A stretch of 64,000 bases of DNA from Escherichia whittamii (GCF_014836715.1 NZ_JACSQI010000010.1:1-64000); one strand, 5' to 3'; shown: positions 10,126 through 23,541, counted from the stretch's first letter. The notes: a model not told the origin generated them from the sequence alone. Program-made: numbers and translations.

Positions 10126-10149
10126 GGCTTAAGTCAGATATATCAGAAG

Positions 10150-10178
10150 CGGAAGAGGGCAACCTCTTCCGTTTTTTT
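10150..10178 (+). terminator. Terminator of grcA
   Basis: A 9-bp stem, CGGAAGAGG with CCTCTTCCG, with a short loop and seven T residues, 25 nt after the grcA stop. Confidence 0.93.
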
Positions 10179-10183
10179 GTTTA

Positions 10184-10771
10184 TTAATAGAAAATACGAA
10201 CCGCGCAATAGACCAGAAGCAGCGCCAGCACGATATTTAACAGATGACCATACTGGCGAAACAATCGCTGAAACAGATGCCCCGCCAACGCCCAGCATAC
10301 ATTGCCAAACGTCCCAATCATTGCCAGCAAAACGCTGACGCCAACTACCCAGCTTAACGCCTGCGTTTGCGGCAGGACAAATGTCGATAGTGCCGTAATG
10401 CCGTACAAAATGATTTTGACGTTCACAAACTGTAGCGCAAAGCTTGCCCAAAAGCTGATCGGTTTTGCCTGTAGCCCGTCTTCCTTTGTTGGGCTGGTAG
10501 CGATTTTCCACGCCAGCCAGACAATATATGCCGCCCCCGCCCAACTTAACAGATGCACTGCTGCCGGGTCGATAACAGCCAGTGAAAACGAAATTCCCGC
10601 ACACAGCAGCATGACGATTAAAAATCCCAGACTCATCCCTGCCAGTACGCGGGTACTCTGACGAAACCCATGCGACGTGGCAGAACTAAGGGCGAGAATA
10701 TTGTTTGGTCCTGGTGTAAGGGCAGTAATCAGTGTGTAGGTCCAAAAAGCACTTAAAAGGGTCGGTGTCAC
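10184..10771 (-). CDS. eamB: Cysteine and O-acetylserine exporter EamB (LysE family)
   Basis: A 195-residue inner-membrane exporter of the LysE/RhtB family, reported in E. coli to export cysteine and O-acetylserine. The N-terminus carries the family signature (ALTPGPNNILALSSA, about residues 17-31), followed by about five more hydrophobic segments. It is divergent from the LysR-type gene yfiE about 100 bp away, a typical regulator-transporter arrangement, but regulation of eamB by YfiE is only an inference here. Confidence 0.94.
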   Translation of the reverse strand: MTPTLLSAFWTYTLITALTPGPNNILALSSATSHGFRQSTRVLAGMSLGFLIVMLLCAGISFSLAVIDPAAVHLLSWAGAAYIVWLAWKIATSPTKEDGLQAKPISFWASFALQFVNVKIILYGITALSTFVLPQTQALSWVVGVSVLLAMIGTFGNVCWALAGHLFQRLFRQYGHLLNIVLALLLVYCAVRIFY

Positions 10772-10873
10772 TTGTTATCTCCTCTGTTTTAGTAGACAGT
10801 ACCCGACACAAAACATTTAAAAAAATGAATGTTTTCACATTCTAAATTCGATATTTTCGATAGGTTTGGGATT

Positions 10874-11755
10874 ATGGATCTGCGCCGTTTTATTACCCTA
10901 AAAACCGTGGTGGAAGAGGGTTCCTTTTTGCGTGCTTCGCAAAAATTGTGCTGCACACAGTCGACGGTTACCTTTCATATTCAGCAGCTTGAACAGGAGT
11001 TTTCGGTCCAGTTGTTTGAGAAAATTGGTCGACGGATGTGCCTCACTCGCGAAGGAAAAAAGCTGCTGCCGCACATTTATGAACTCACCAGAGTGATGGA
11101 AACGCTTCGCGAAGCTGCCAAAAAAGAGTCTGATCCGGACGGAGAACTGCGCGTTGTTTCGGGGGAAACGTTACTCTCTTACCGTATGCCGCAAGTGTTG
11201 CAGCGTTTTCGACAACGAGCGCCAAAAGTGCGTTTATCATTGCAGTCGCTGAACTGTTATGTGATCCGTGATGCACTACTGAATGATGAGGCAGACGTCG
11301 GCGTCTTTTATCGCGTAGGGAATGATGATGCACTGAACCGACGTGAGTTGGGTGAACAATCGCTGGTGCTGGTGGCTTCACCGCAAGTTGCAGATGTTGA
11401 TTTTACTGAGCCGGGTAGGCATAACGTCTGTAGCTTTATTATCAACGAACCGCAATGTGTCTTCCGGCAGATCTTTGAAAGCACGCTGCGCCAGCGGCGC
11501 ATCACGGTGGAAAACACCATTGAGCTTATAAGCATCGAAAGTATCAAGCGTTGTGTTGCGGCAAATATCGGTGTCAGCTACTTGCCACGCTTTGCGGTGG
11601 CAAAAGAGCTTGAAAGCGGTGAATTAATTGAATTGCCCTTCGGTGAACCGTCGCAGACCATTACAGCAATGTGCGCACACCATGCCGGAAAAGCGGTTAG
11701 CCCGGCGATGCACACTTTTATTCAGTGTGTTGAAGAGTGTTTTTTGCCGTTATAA
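10874..11755 (+). CDS. yfiE: LysR-type transcriptional regulator YfiE
   Basis: A 293-residue LysR-family regulator of unknown effector. The N-terminal winged helix-turn-helix (about residues 1-60, FLRASQKLCCTQSTVTFHIQ) is followed by a periplasmic-binding-like effector domain. The ATG at 10874 fits the family start (MDLRRF); 15 upstream codons are ignored. The C-terminal few residues differ from the K-12 protein as I remember it. Divergent eamB is the obvious candidate target. Confidence 0.92.
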   Translation: MDLRRFITLKTVVEEGSFLRASQKLCCTQSTVTFHIQQLEQEFSVQLFEKIGRRMCLTREGKKLLPHIYELTRVMETLREAAKKESDPDGELRVVSGETLLSYRMPQVLQRFRQRAPKVRLSLQSLNCYVIRDALLNDEADVGVFYRVGNDDALNRRELGEQSLVLVASPQVADVDFTEPGRHNVCSFIINEPQCVFRQIFESTLRQRRITVENTIELISIESIKRCVAANIGVSYLPRFAVAKELESGELIELPFGEPSQTITAMCAHHAGKAVSPAMHTFIQCVEECFLPL

Positions 11756-11758
11756 AAA

Positions 11759-11784
11759 TAATGCCGGGATTAAGCCCGGCATTA
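11759..11784 (-). terminator. Terminator between convergent yfiE and srmB
   Basis: A perfect 10-bp stem, TAATGCCGGG with CCCGGCATTA. On the minus strand it is followed by ATTTTTATAA, so it should terminate srmB best; the plus side is less T-rich. Confidence 0.85.
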
Positions 11785-11787
11785 TGA

Positions 11788-13122
11788 TTACTCTTCTGTC
11801 GTTTGCGGCGGCACGCCCGTTCCGCTTGGTTTGCGGCGCTTACCAATATTTTTGGTATCGCGATGGCGTTTTTTCACCCGCGGCTTCTCTTTCTCTTTAG
11901 CCTTTTTCTTCTCGGCACGTTTCGCCAGTACTTTCTTAGATGGCTTGCCAGTCTGTTTCTCGCTTGGCGCACGCGTTTTCGGGCGTAACTCATCAATTAC
12001 GCGAGCTTTAATCGGCTCTTCAATGTAACGGCCAACTTTGCCCAGCAGTAGATGGTCATGAGCTTCAACCAGCGAAATCGCAGTGCCTTTACGGCCAGCG
12101 CGAGCGGTACGCCCGATACGGTGCAAATAAGTATCGCCACTGCGCGGCATATCGAAGTTAAAGACGTGGCTGACATCCGGAATGTCGATACCGCGTGCAG
12201 CAACGTCGGTAGCAACCAGCACGTTAACGCGACCTTCGGTCAGACGTTTAATCGCTTCATTACGCTTGCCTTGTACCATCTCACCTTCGAGATAGCAGTT
12301 GTTGATGCCCGCTTCGCGCAGCCAGTTTGCCAGTTCATGCACACGCTCACGCTTACGCACAAATACGATTGAGCGAGTCGCTTCAGGCTGTTTTAACAGA
12401 TGCACCAGCAACGCGGTTTTATGCTCAAGATCATCGGCGCGGTAATACCACTGATGGATCTTTTTGCGCTCACGAGTGGAAGGATTAGCAGAAACTTCCA
12501 CCGGATCTTCCAGCAGACGCTCGGCAAAATCCTGAATCGCATCGCCTTCCAGCGTTGCGGAGAAGAGCAGGGTCTGTTTACGCCAGCGCGTTTCGCCAGC
12601 AATATGTTCGATATCCTGAGCGAAGCCCATATCCAGCATACGGTCCGCTTCGTCGAGGATCAGCGTTTCAACCGCGCGGCAATCGAAATTCTCTTCTTTT
12701 ATGTATTGCAGCAGACGTCCGGTCGTGGCGACCACGATGTCCTGGTTTTCGCTGAACACTTCTGCGTGGTTCATATAGGCCACGCCGCCGGTGATAGTGG
12801 CGATATCGAGATGCGTATGTTTCGCCAGTTCGCGGGCATGATCGGCCACCTGCATCGCCAGTTCGCGAGTTGGGGTGAGGATCAAAATACGCGGTGGACC
12901 GGATTTCTTACGTGGGAAATCGAGCAGGTGCTGCAACGCTGGCAGCAGATACGCCGCCGTTTTACCGGTGCCTGTCGGCGCAGAACCGAGTACATCACGG
13001 CCATCGAGCGCAGGCGGAATGGCGGCAGCCTGAATGGCGGTCGGGCGAGTGAAACCTTTATCCTGGAGGGCTTCCAGCAGGCTTTCGTCGAGTTCAAGTT
13101 CGGAAAAAGTCGTTACAGTCAT
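11788..13122 (-). CDS. srmB: ATP-dependent RNA helicase SrmB (DEAD-box)
   Basis: A 444-residue DEAD-box helicase that helps early assembly of the large ribosomal subunit. Motifs in order: Q motif with FTRPTAIQ (24-31), Walker A APTGTGKT (48-55), PTRELA (84-89), DEAD (157-160), SAT (188-190) and HRIGRTAR in the second RecA-like domain. The last ~60 residues are rich in Lys/Arg, an RNA-binding tail. It is divergent from trmN6. Confidence 0.97.
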   Translation of the reverse strand: MTVTTFSELELDESLLEALQDKGFTRPTAIQAAAIPPALDGRDVLGSAPTGTGKTAAYLLPALQHLLDFPRKKSGPPRILILTPTRELAMQVADHARELAKHTHLDIATITGGVAYMNHAEVFSENQDIVVATTGRLLQYIKEENFDCRAVETLILDEADRMLDMGFAQDIEHIAGETRWRKQTLLFSATLEGDAIQDFAERLLEDPVEVSANPSTRERKKIHQWYYRADDLEHKTALLVHLLKQPEATRSIVFVRKRERVHELANWLREAGINNCYLEGEMVQGKRNEAIKRLTEGRVNVLVATDVAARGIDIPDVSHVFNFDMPRSGDTYLHRIGRTARAGRKGTAISLVEAHDHLLLGKVGRYIEEPIKARVIDELRPKTRAPSEKQTGKPSKKVLAKRAEKKKAKEKEKPRVKKRHRDTKNIGKRRKPSGTGVPPQTTEE

Positions 13123-13253
13123 GTTCTACCTCTGTGTGGGGCGCTGATTATAGACGTTACGGCTGCAATCTTCATCTGTTTGTATGGATATCACTTCTCA
13201 GGTATTGTTCTTACCCGGTGCTATCGCCGTTTTTTCAGCAAGGTTTTATTTTC

Positions 13254-13991
13254 ATGTCACAGTCTACATCCGTGCTTCGTCGTAATGGATTTACTTTTAA
13301 ACAGTTTTTTGTCGCACATGATCGCTGTGCAATGAAAGTGGGAACGGATGGTATTTTGCTTGGCGCATGGGCTCCTGTGGCTGGGGTAAAACGCTGCCTT
13401 GATATCGGCAGCGGTAGCGGCTTATTGGCTTTGATGCTGGCGCAGCGCACCGATGACAGCGTGATAATCGATGCGGTTGAAATTGAAAACGAAGCGGCTG
13501 CCCAGGCGCGGGAAAATTTCGCTCAGTCCCCGTGGGCAGAGCGGATTAACGTCCATACGGCGGATATTCAGCAGTGGATAACACAGCAGACAACGCGCTT
13601 TGATTTAATCATCAGCAACCCGCCCTATTATGAGCAGGGAGTGGAGTGTGCGACACCGCAGCGGGAACAGGCGCGCTATACCACCACGCTGGATCATCAA
13701 TCCTTGCTGACCTGCGCGGCAGAATGCATTACCGAAGAGGGATTTTTCTGCGTGGTGCTGCCAGAGCAAATCGGTAATAGTTTTACTGAGCTGGCATTAA
13801 GTATGGGGTGGCATTTACGTTTGCGAACGGATGTGGCAGAAAACGAAGCACGATTGCCGCACCGGGTGCTGCTGGCATTCTCCCCACTGGCGGGGGAGTG
13901 CTTTTGCGATCGCTTAGTCATTCGTGGGCCAGACCAGAACTATTCTGAAGCGTATACGGCGCTGACCCAGGCCTTTTATCTATTTATGTAA
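13254..13991 (+). CDS. trmN6: tRNA1(Val) adenine-37 N6-methyltransferase TrmN6 (YfiC)
   Basis: A 245-residue class I methyltransferase that makes m6A37 in tRNA1(Val). The SAM-binding motif LDIGSGSG spans 49-56 and the N6-adenine motif NPPYY spans 122-126. The ATG at 13254 fits the known N-terminus; 40 upstream codons in the same frame overlap the srmB promoter region and are not part of the gene. The last 16 bases overlap convergent nadB. Confidence 0.95.
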   Translation: MSQSTSVLRRNGFTFKQFFVAHDRCAMKVGTDGILLGAWAPVAGVKRCLDIGSGSGLLALMLAQRTDDSVIIDAVEIENEAAAQARENFAQSPWAERINVHTADIQQWITQQTTRFDLIISNPPYYEQGVECATPQREQARYTTTLDHQSLLTCAAECITEEGFFCVVLPEQIGNSFTELALSMGWHLRLRTDVAENEARLPHRVLLAFSPLAGECFCDRLVIRGPDQNYSEAYTALTQAFYLFM

Positions 13992-15598
13992 TGATTGACG
14001 GGGGTGAGAATCGACGGACCGGAATGCGTGAGTAGCTCCGGGTAATCCAGCGTGAAATGCAACCCCCGACTCTCCTTGCGCATCATTGAACAGCGAACAA
14101 TCAACTCGGCAACCTGCACCAGATTACGCAGTTCCAGCAAATTATTCGACACGCGGAAGTGGGCGTAATATTCGTCTATTTCCTGTTGCAACATATTGAT
14201 ACGCCGCAGGGCGCGCTCAAGACGTTTTGTTGTGCGCACAATGCCTACGTAATCCCACATAAACAAGCGTAACTCGTGCCAGTTATGTTGAATCACCACC
14301 AGTTCATCAGGATTCTCAACGCGGCTTTCATCCCAGGGTGGCAGGCTGCTGACGCCGCGCGCATAAGGCATACGTTTTGTGATATCTTCCGCCGCCGACC
14401 AGCCATAGACCAGACACTCCAGCAAGGAGTTAGAGGCCATGCGGTTAGCACCATGTAATCCTGTATAACTCACTTCTCCAATGGCATACAGGCCATCAAC
14501 ATCCGTGCGTCCATGATTATCAACCATTACACCGCCGCAGGTATAGTGCGCAGCAGGCACAATCGGCACCGGTTCTTTCGTGAGATCAATACCCAGCCCC
14601 AACAACTTTTCATAGATCATCGGGAAATGCTGGCGAATAAATTCGGCGGGCTTATGGCTGATATCAAGGAACATACAATCCGCGCCGAGGCGTTTCATCT
14701 CATGGTCAATGGCGCGGGCGACAATATCGCGCGGGGCCAGTTCGCCGCGATCATCAAAATCAGGCATAAAACGTGTGCCGTCCGGGCGTTTCAAATAAGC
14801 TCCTTCGCCGCGTAAGGCTTCCGTTAACAGGAAATTCCGTGCCTGTGGATGGTACAGCGCGGTAGGGTGAAACTGATTAAATTCGAGATTGGCGACCCGG
14901 CAACCAGCACGCCAGGCCATGGCAATACCATCACCAGAGGAAATATCCGGATTGGTGGTGTACTGATAAACCTTCGACGCGCCGCCAGTTGCCAGCACCA
15001 CTGCTTTGGCGTGGCAAGTTTCCACTGTTTCTTTATTACGGTTCCAAACCCACGCGCCGACAACCCTTCGCGTTCCAGGCAAACCAATCTTGTCAGAAAC
15101 AATCAGATCAACCGCATTGCTGCGTTCCAGCACATGAATATTCGGATGGTTCTGCGCCTTGCTCACCAGCGTGGTTTCTACTTCTCTACCGGTGGCGTCG
15201 GCAGCATGAAGAATACGACGGTGACTATGCCCACCTTCACGGGTCAGATGATAGCTCTCTTCGCCATTTGGCTGGACGTGGGTATCAAACAACACTCCCT
15301 GATCAATTAGCCATTGCACGCAGGAACGCGCGTTGCTGGCGACAAACTCAACCGCATGGCGATCGCAAATTCCGGCGCCAGCAATCAATGTGTCTTCCAC
15401 ATGCGAGTCAATGCTGTCAGTTTCATCAAACACGGCGGCGATTCCGCCCTGGGCATAAAATGTTGAGCCTTCCGTTACCGGGCCTTTGCTAAGAACGATG
15501 ATCCGATGCTGGTCAGCCAGACGTAGTGCCAGTGAAAGCCCGGCTGCGCCGCTACCGATAATCAACACATCGCAAGAATGTTCAGGAAGAGTATTCAT
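13976..15598 (-). CDS. nadB: L-aspartate oxidase NadB
   Basis: A 540-residue FAD enzyme that oxidises L-aspartate to iminoaspartate, the first step of NAD synthesis, in partnership with NadA. The FAD-binding [10 protein letters not shown] is near the N-terminus (about 16-25), and the family stretch HPTALYHP and the active-site region with PAAHYTCGG are present. The length equals K-12. The AT-rich intergenic region upstream separates it from the rpoE operon on the other strand; its promoter was not defined. Confidence 0.97.
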   Translation of the reverse strand: MNTLPEHSCDVLIIGSGAAGLSLALRLADQHRIIVLSKGPVTEGSTFYAQGGIAAVFDETDSIDSHVEDTLIAGAGICDRHAVEFVASNARSCVQWLIDQGVLFDTHVQPNGEESYHLTREGGHSHRRILHAADATGREVETTLVSKAQNHPNIHVLERSNAVDLIVSDKIGLPGTRRVVGAWVWNRNKETVETCHAKAVVLATGGASKVYQYTTNPDISSGDGIAMAWRAGCRVANLEFNQFHPTALYHPQARNFLLTEALRGEGAYLKRPDGTRFMPDFDDRGELAPRDIVARAIDHEMKRLGADCMFLDISHKPAEFIRQHFPMIYEKLLGLGIDLTKEPVPIVPAAHYTCGGVMVDNHGRTDVDGLYAIGEVSYTGLHGANRMASNSLLECLVYGWSAAEDITKRMPYARGVSSLPPWDESRVENPDELVVIQHNWHELRLFMWDYVGIVRTTKRLERALRRINMLQQEIDEYYAHFRVSNNLLELRNLVQVAELIVRCSMMRKESRGLHFTLDYPELLTHSGPSILTPVNHYINR

Positions 15599-15853
15599 TT
15601 TGTTTGTTTAATTTACTAAACACGATTTGGTCATCATAGCAGCACATTGTGTAATTAAACACCTGTTATTTTAATATTTGTTACAATGGCTAAACAGGAA
15701 GATCCTGGGCGGTGGAAAAAAGAGAAGTTGCTTGCTGGCGGAGGATTAGGTGGTGAAATAAAAAGGCCGTTGGGGTACTCTTCAGGCAGTTAAATGGGCA
15801 TTTCTACACAGATAATGCGATGTTCAGATTCTGTAGACTTATAATGATAGATA
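15599..15853. other. nadB-rseD intergenic region
   Basis: About 255 bases separate divergent nadB and rseD. A TATAAT at 15840-15845 is a plausible -10 for a housekeeping promoter reading into rseD, although no good -35 is seen at standard spacing. No further gene was seen. Confidence 0.5.
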
Positions 15854-16009
15854 ATGATCCGTCTACAGCATGACAAACAAAAACAGATGCGTTACGGAAC
15901 TTTACAAAAACGAGACACTCTAACCTTTTGCTTGCTCAAATTGCAGCTAATGGAGTGGCGTTTCGATAGCGCGTGGAAATTTGGTTTGGGGAGACTTTAC
16001 CTCGGATGA
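15854..16009 (+). CDS. rseD: Leader peptide RseD, coupled to rpoE
   Basis: A 51-codon basic open frame immediately upstream of rpoE that matches the length described for E. coli RseD. It begins MIRLQHDKQKQM and ends RLYLG. Its stop overlaps the rpoE start as ATGA, so ribosomes finishing rseD can restart on rpoE; this is how rpoE translation is reported to be coupled. The frame contains the sigma-E promoter of rpoE, so transcripts from that promoter lack the rseD start. Confidence 0.85.
   Translation: MIRLQHDKQKQMRYGTLQKRDTLTFCLLKLQLMEWRFDSAWKFGLGRLYLG
15896..15923 (+). promoter_or_regulatory. Sigma-E autoregulatory promoter of rpoE
   Basis: GGAACTT at 15896 and TCTAA at 15919-15923, with the 16-bp spacing typical of sigma-E, form a near-consensus promoter. 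It corresponds to the known self-activated rpoE promoter. Transcription should start about 6-8 nt after the -10, near 15930, inside rseD. Confidence 0.92.
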
Positions 16010-16581
16010 GCGAGCAGTTAACGGACCAGGTCCTGGTTGAACGGGTCCAGAAGGGAGATCAGAAAGCTTTTAACTTACTGGTAGTGCGCTATCAGCATAA
16101 AGTGGCGAGTCTGGTTTCCCGCTATGTGCCGTCGGGTGATGTTCCCGATGTGGTACAAGAAGCTTTTATTAAAGCCTATCGTGCGCTGGATTCGTTCCGG
16201 GGAGATAGTGCTTTTTATACATGGCTGTATCGGATAGCTGTCAATACAGCGAAAAATTACCTGGTTGCTCAGGGGCGTCGTCCACCTTCCAGTGATGTGG
16301 ATGCCATTGAAGCAGAAAACTTCGAAAGTGGCGGCGCGCTGAAAGAAATTTCGAACCCTGAGAACTTAATGTTGTCAGAAGAACTGAGACAGATAGTTTT
16401 CCGAACTATTGAGTCCCTCCCGGAAGATTTACGCATGGCAATAACCTTGCGGGAGTTGGATGGCCTGAGCTATGAAGAGATAGCCGCTATCATGGATTGT
16501 CCGGTAGGTACGGTGCGTTCACGTATCTTCCGAGCGAGGGAAGCTATTGATAATAAAGTTCAACCGCTTATCAGGCGTTGA
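16006..16581 (+). CDS. rpoE: RNA polymerase sigma factor sigma-E
   Basis: A 191-residue ECF sigma factor that directs the envelope-stress response to misfolded outer-membrane proteins and altered lipopolysaccharide. Region 2 (about residues 20-95, including DVVQEAFIKAYRAL) recognises the -10, and region 4 (about 130-185, LDGLSYEEIAAIMDCPVGTVRSRIFRAR) is a helix-turn-helix for the -35. The ATG overlaps the rseD stop. Unstressed cells hold it at the membrane through RseA, encoded 32 nt downstream. Confidence 0.98.
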   Translation: MSEQLTDQVLVERVQKGDQKAFNLLVVRYQHKVASLVSRYVPSGDVPDVVQEAFIKAYRALDSFRGDSAFYTWLYRIAVNTAKNYLVAQGRRPPSSDVDAIEAENFESGGALKEISNPENLMLSEELRQIVFRTIESLPEDLRMAITLRELDGLSYEEIAAIMDCPVGTVRSRIFRAREAIDNKVQPLIRR

Positions 16582-16613
16582 CGATAGCGGGATACTGGAT
16601 AAGGGTATTAGGC

Positions 16614-17267
16614 ATGCAGAAAGAACAACTTTCCGCTTTAATGGATGGCGAAACGCTGGATAGTGAGCTGCTTAACGAACTGGCTCACAACCCGGAAATG
16701 CAGAAAACCTGGGAAAGCTATCACTTAATCCGTGACTCTATGCGGGGTGATACTCCTGAGTTGCTTCATTTCGATATCTCATCACGCGTGATGGCCGCCA
16801 TTGAAGAAGAGCCAGTTCGTCAACCGACGATATTGATCCCAGAGGCCCAGCCTGCACCGCATCAATGGCAGAAAATGCCATTCTGGCAGAAAGTACGTCC
16901 GTGGGCGGCACAGCTTACCCAAATGGGCGTAGCGGCATGTGTATCGCTTGCAGTTATCGTTGGCGTCCAGCACTATAATGGACAATCTGAAACGTCCCAG
17001 CAGCCCGAAACACCGGTATTTAATACTCTGCCGATGATGGGTAAAGCCAGCCCGGTAAGCCTGGGGGGACCTTCTGAAGCGACGACCGCGAGCAATGGTC
17101 AGCAGCAACAGGTACAGGAGCAGCGTCGTCGCATTAATGCCATGTTGCAGGATTACGAACTGCAACGTCGACTCCACTCCGAACAGCTTCAGTTTGAGCA
17201 GGCCCAGACACAGCAAGCCGCTGTACAGGTGCCAGGAATTCAAACTTTAGGAACGCAATCGCAGTAA
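16614..17267 (+). CDS. rseA: Anti-sigma-E factor RseA
   Basis: A single-pass inner-membrane protein of 217 residues (one more than K-12, in a variable linker). The cytoplasmic N-terminus (MQKEQLSALMDGE onward) binds sigma-E; the membrane helix lies about 101-118; the periplasmic part binds RseB. The DegS cleavage site Val148-Ser149 in KASPVSLG is present, so the DegS-RseP cascade should work. The start is the ATG at 16614; the frame is open 12 codons further upstream. Confidence 0.97.
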   Translation: MQKEQLSALMDGETLDSELLNELAHNPEMQKTWESYHLIRDSMRGDTPELLHFDISSRVMAAIEEEPVRQPTILIPEAQPAPHQWQKMPFWQKVRPWAAQLTQMGVAACVSLAVIVGVQHYNGQSETSQQPETPVFNTLPMMGKASPVSLGGPSEATTASNGQQQQVQEQRRRINAMLQDYELQRRLHSEQLQFEQAQTQQAAVQVPGIQTLGTQSQ

Positions 17268-18223
17268 TGAAGCAACTTTGGTTTGCCATGTCATTAGTGA
17301 CAGGTAGCCTGTTATTCTCTGCTAACGCCTCGGCCACTCCCGCGTCCGGGGCGTTATTACAGCAGATGAACCTGGCTAGTCAGTCACTGAATTACGAGCT
17401 GTCATTCATCAGCATCAATAAACAAGGTGTTGAGTCTCTGCGTTATCGACATGCACGCCTCGATAACCGTCCGCTTGCACAGTTGTTGCAAATGGATGGC
17501 CCGCGCCGGGAAGTGGTACAGCGCGGCAATGAAATCAGCTACTTTGAGCCGGGCCTTGAACCGTTTACTCTTAATGGCGATTACATTGTTGATTCTCTGC
17601 CATCGCTCATCTATACCGATTTCAAACGCCTTTCTCCTTACTACGACTTTATCTCCGTGGGACGCACTCGTATTGCTGATCGTCTTTGCGAAGTCATTCG
17701 CGTAGTCGCCCGTGATGGTACACGCTACAGCTACATTGTGTGGATGGACACCGAATCGAAATTACCGATGCGGGTTGATCTCCTTGATCGCGATGGCGAA
17801 ACGCTGGAACAATTTCGCGTGATTGCTTTTAACGTCAATCAGGATATCAGCAGCAGTATGCAGACGCTGGCGAAGGCGAACTTGCCGCCACTGCTTTCTG
17901 TTCCTGTAGGTGAAAAAGCCAAATTCAACTGGACTCCAACCTGGTTACCGCAGGGGTTTAGCGAAGTCTCCAGTAGCCGACGCCCGTTGCCCACGATGGA
18001 CAATATGCCCATCGAATCACGTCTCTATTCTGACGGGTTGTTCAGCTTCTCGGTAAACGTTAACCGCGCGACGCCGTCGAGCACCGATCAGATGTTGCGA
18101 ACCGGACGCCGAACAGTCAGCACCAGCATACGTGACAACGCGGAAATCACTATTGTTGGTGAACTACCGCCGCAAACGGCGAAACGCATCGCCGAGAACA
18201 TTAAGTTCGGGGCCGCGCAATGA
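17267..18223 (+). CDS. rseB: Periplasmic regulator of sigma-E, RseB
   Basis: A 318-residue periplasmic protein that binds RseA and shields it from DegS, releasing it when lipopolysaccharide intermediates bind. A signal peptide of about 23 residues ends ANASA before TPASG. The MucB/RseB fold has a large lipoprotein-like N-domain and a smaller C-domain starting near residue 210. Its ATG shares a base with the rseA stop, indicating translational coupling. Confidence 0.97.
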   Translation: MKQLWFAMSLVTGSLLFSANASATPASGALLQQMNLASQSLNYELSFISINKQGVESLRYRHARLDNRPLAQLLQMDGPRREVVQRGNEISYFEPGLEPFTLNGDYIVDSLPSLIYTDFKRLSPYYDFISVGRTRIADRLCEVIRVVARDGTRYSYIVWMDTESKLPMRVDLLDRDGETLEQFRVIAFNVNQDISSSMQTLAKANLPPLLSVPVGEKAKFNWTPTWLPQGFSEVSSSRRPLPTMDNMPIESRLYSDGLFSFSVNVNRATPSSTDQMLRTGRRTVSTSIRDNAEITIVGELPPQTAKRIAENIKFGAAQ

Positions 18224-18699
18224 TCAAAGAGTGGGCTACTGTCGTCTCCTGGCAAAACGGGCAGGCGCTGGTCAGTTGTGATGTCAAAGCCTCATGCAGC
18301 AGCTGCGCTTCCCGTGCTGGCTGCGGCAGCCGCGTGTTGAATAAACTTGGTCCGCAAACCACACATACCATCGTCGTACCCTGTGATGAACCGTTAGTGC
18401 CGGGGCAAAAAGTGGAATTAGGAATCGCTGAAGGTAGCCTGCTTAGTTCCGCATTGCTGGTTTATATGTCGCCGCTGGTGGGATTGTTCCTTGTTGCTTC
18501 GTTATTTCAGCTACTCTTTGCTTCAGACATTGCGGCGTTATGCGGCGCAATTCTTGGTGGCGTTGGTGGATTCCTGATTGCGCGCGGCTACTCGCGAAAG
18601 TTTGCTGCCCGGGCTGAATGGCAACCGATCATTTTAAGCGTGGCATTGCCGCCAGGCCTTGTGCGGTTTGAAACATCTTCGGAAGACGCGAGCCAGTGA
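18220..18699 (+). CDS. rseC: Inner-membrane protein RseC
   Basis: A 159-residue membrane protein, last gene of the rpoE operon, linked in the literature to SoxR reduction and a mild positive effect on sigma-E. The N-terminal part has a cysteine cluster (CDVKASCSSCASRAGCGSR), which suggests metal or Fe-S binding. Two membrane helices follow (about 75-95 and 100-120). The start overlaps the rseB stop as ATGA. A hairpin terminator follows directly. Confidence 0.95.
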   Translation: MIKEWATVVSWQNGQALVSCDVKASCSSCASRAGCGSRVLNKLGPQTTHTIVVPCDEPLVPGQKVELGIAEGSLLSSALLVYMSPLVGLFLVASLFQLLFASDIAALCGAILGGVGGFLIARGYSRKFAARAEWQPIILSVALPPGLVRFETSSEDASQ

Positions 18700-18720
18700 T
18701 TTCACTGGCTTTGTCGCATT
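18692..18720 (+). terminator. Hairpin at the end of the rpoE operon
   Basis: An 8-bp stem (GCCAGTGA with TCACTGGC) overlaps the rseC stop and runs into a T-rich but interrupted tail (TTTGTCGCATTTT). Termination may be partial, so some reading into lepA is possible. Confidence 0.7.
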
Positions 18721-18896
18721 TTGCATAACAAATGCGAGGACGTTTCCAGATACTACAATCCATACGGTATGAACATTTCCTCGCCTCAATGTTGTAGTGT
18801 AGAATGCGGCCTTTCTATTAATACAGACGTTAAGCTCAGAACAGCGACTTCTAAAAGCCTGGTTAACCGGGCATTAAGGCACAATAATCATACTTT

Positions 18897-20696
<1,800 letters not shown>

Positions 20697-20711
20697 CCCT
20701 TAGGAGTTGGC

Positions 20712-21686
20712 ATGGCGAATATGTTTGCCCTGATTCTGGTGATTGCCACACTGGTGACGGGCATTTTATGGTGCGTGGATAAATTCTTTTTCGCACCTAA
20801 ACGACGGGAACGTCAGGCAGCGGCGCAAGCGGCTGCCGGGGATTCACTGGATAAAGCAACCCTGAAAAAGGTTGCGCCGAAGCCAGGCTGGCTGGAAACC
20901 GGGGCTTCTGTATTTCCGGTGCTGGCTATCGTATTGATTGTGCGTTCATTTATTTATGAACCGTTCCAGATCCCGTCAGGTTCGATGATGCCGACTCTAT
21001 TAATCGGTGACTTCATTCTGGTAGAGAAATTTGCTTACGGCATTAAAGATCCTATTTACCAGAAAACATTGATCGAAACCGGTCATCCGAAACGTGGCGA
21101 TATCGTGGTCTTCAAATACCCGGAAGATCCGAAGCTTGATTATATCAAGCGAGCGGTAGGTTTACCGGGCGATAAAGTCACTTATGATCCGGTGGCGAAA
21201 GAAGTGACCATTCAACCAGGATGCAGTTCCGGTCAGGCGTGTGAAAACGCGCTACCAGTAACTTATTCCAACGTTGAACCGAGCGATTTCGTACAGACCT
21301 TCTCGCGTCGTAACGGCGGGGAAGCGACCAGTGGCTTCTTTGAAGTGCCGAAAAACGAAACTAAAGAAAATGGTATTCGTCTTTCTGAACGTAAAGAGAC
21401 GCTGGGCGATGTAACGCATCGTATCCTGACTGTACCCATCGCCCAGGATCAGGTAGGGATGTATTACCAGCAGCCAGGGCAGCAACTGGCAACCTGGATT
21501 GTTCCGCCGGGTCAATATTTCATGATGGGTGACAACCGCGATAACAGCGCGGACAGCCGTTACTGGGGCTTTGTGCCGGAAGCGAATCTGGTCGGTCGGG
21601 CAACGGCTATCTGGATGAGTTTCGATAAGCAAGAAGGTGAATGGCCGACAGGTGTGCGCTTAAGTCGCATCGGTGGCATCCATTAA
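20712..21686 (+). CDS. lepB: Signal peptidase I, LepB
   Basis: A 324-residue inner-membrane peptidase that cuts signal peptides from exported proteins. Two membrane segments (about 4-22 and 62-77) anchor it; the catalytic Ser91 lies in PSGSMMPTL and the general base Lys146 in DYIKRAVGLPGDKV. The late motif GDNRDNSADSRYWG is present. It follows lepA in an operon and is followed by an inverted repeat. Confidence 0.98.
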   Translation: MANMFALILVIATLVTGILWCVDKFFFAPKRRERQAAAQAAAGDSLDKATLKKVAPKPGWLETGASVFPVLAIVLIVRSFIYEPFQIPSGSMMPTLLIGDFILVEKFAYGIKDPIYQKTLIETGHPKRGDIVVFKYPEDPKLDYIKRAVGLPGDKVTYDPVAKEVTIQPGCSSGQACENALPVTYSNVEPSDFVQTFSRRNGGEATSGFFEVPKNETKENGIRLSERKETLGDVTHRILTVPIAQDQVGMYYQQPGQQLATWIVPPGQYFMMGDNRDNSADSRYWGFVPEANLVGRATAIWMSFDKQEGEWPTGVRLSRIGGIH

Positions 21687-21699
21687 TTGCTGTTTCTCG

Positions 21700-21732
21700 T
21701 TCACGTTGTCGTCATTCTGGCGGCAACGTGAA
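21700..21732 (+). terminator. Hairpin after lepB
   Basis: A perfect 9-bp stem, TTCACGTTG with CAACGTGAA, with a 15-nt loop and a weak tail (TTATTTAT). It may be a weak terminator, or it may protect the lepA-lepB mRNA 3' end. Confidence 0.55.
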
Positions 21733-21831
21733 TTATTTATGAGATAAATCTCCCCAGGCTAACGACATCCCTTATCGTTGTGTATAGAATATTCCCCCGA
21801 AGTTTAAGGTTGGCGCCTTCTGGTTGCCACG

Positions 21832-21925
21832 GCACACGAAACAGCGTTGATTTCCACATATGGCGTAATGAATCCGCAACAAAGCGGTTAACAGAGCCTA
21901 TGTGTATCAGGTCTGTTTCGTGTGC
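21832..21925 (+). promoter_or_regulatory. rnc leader stem cleaved by RNase III
   Basis: The 5' untranslated region of rnc contains a perfect 13-bp inverted repeat, GCACACGAAACAG and CTGTTTCGTGTGC, 68 nt apart, with smaller stems inside. E. coli RNase III is known to cut a leader stem-loop of its own operon and so destabilise rnc-era-recO mRNA; this is the obvious structure. Confidence 0.85.
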
Positions 21926-21928
21926 TGA

Positions 21929-23541
<1,613 letters not shown>

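Noticed and set aside
13134-13253. 40-codon upstream extension of trmN6
   Set aside because: It covers the srmB-trmN6 divergent promoter region; the ATG at 13254 gives the known N-terminus and length.
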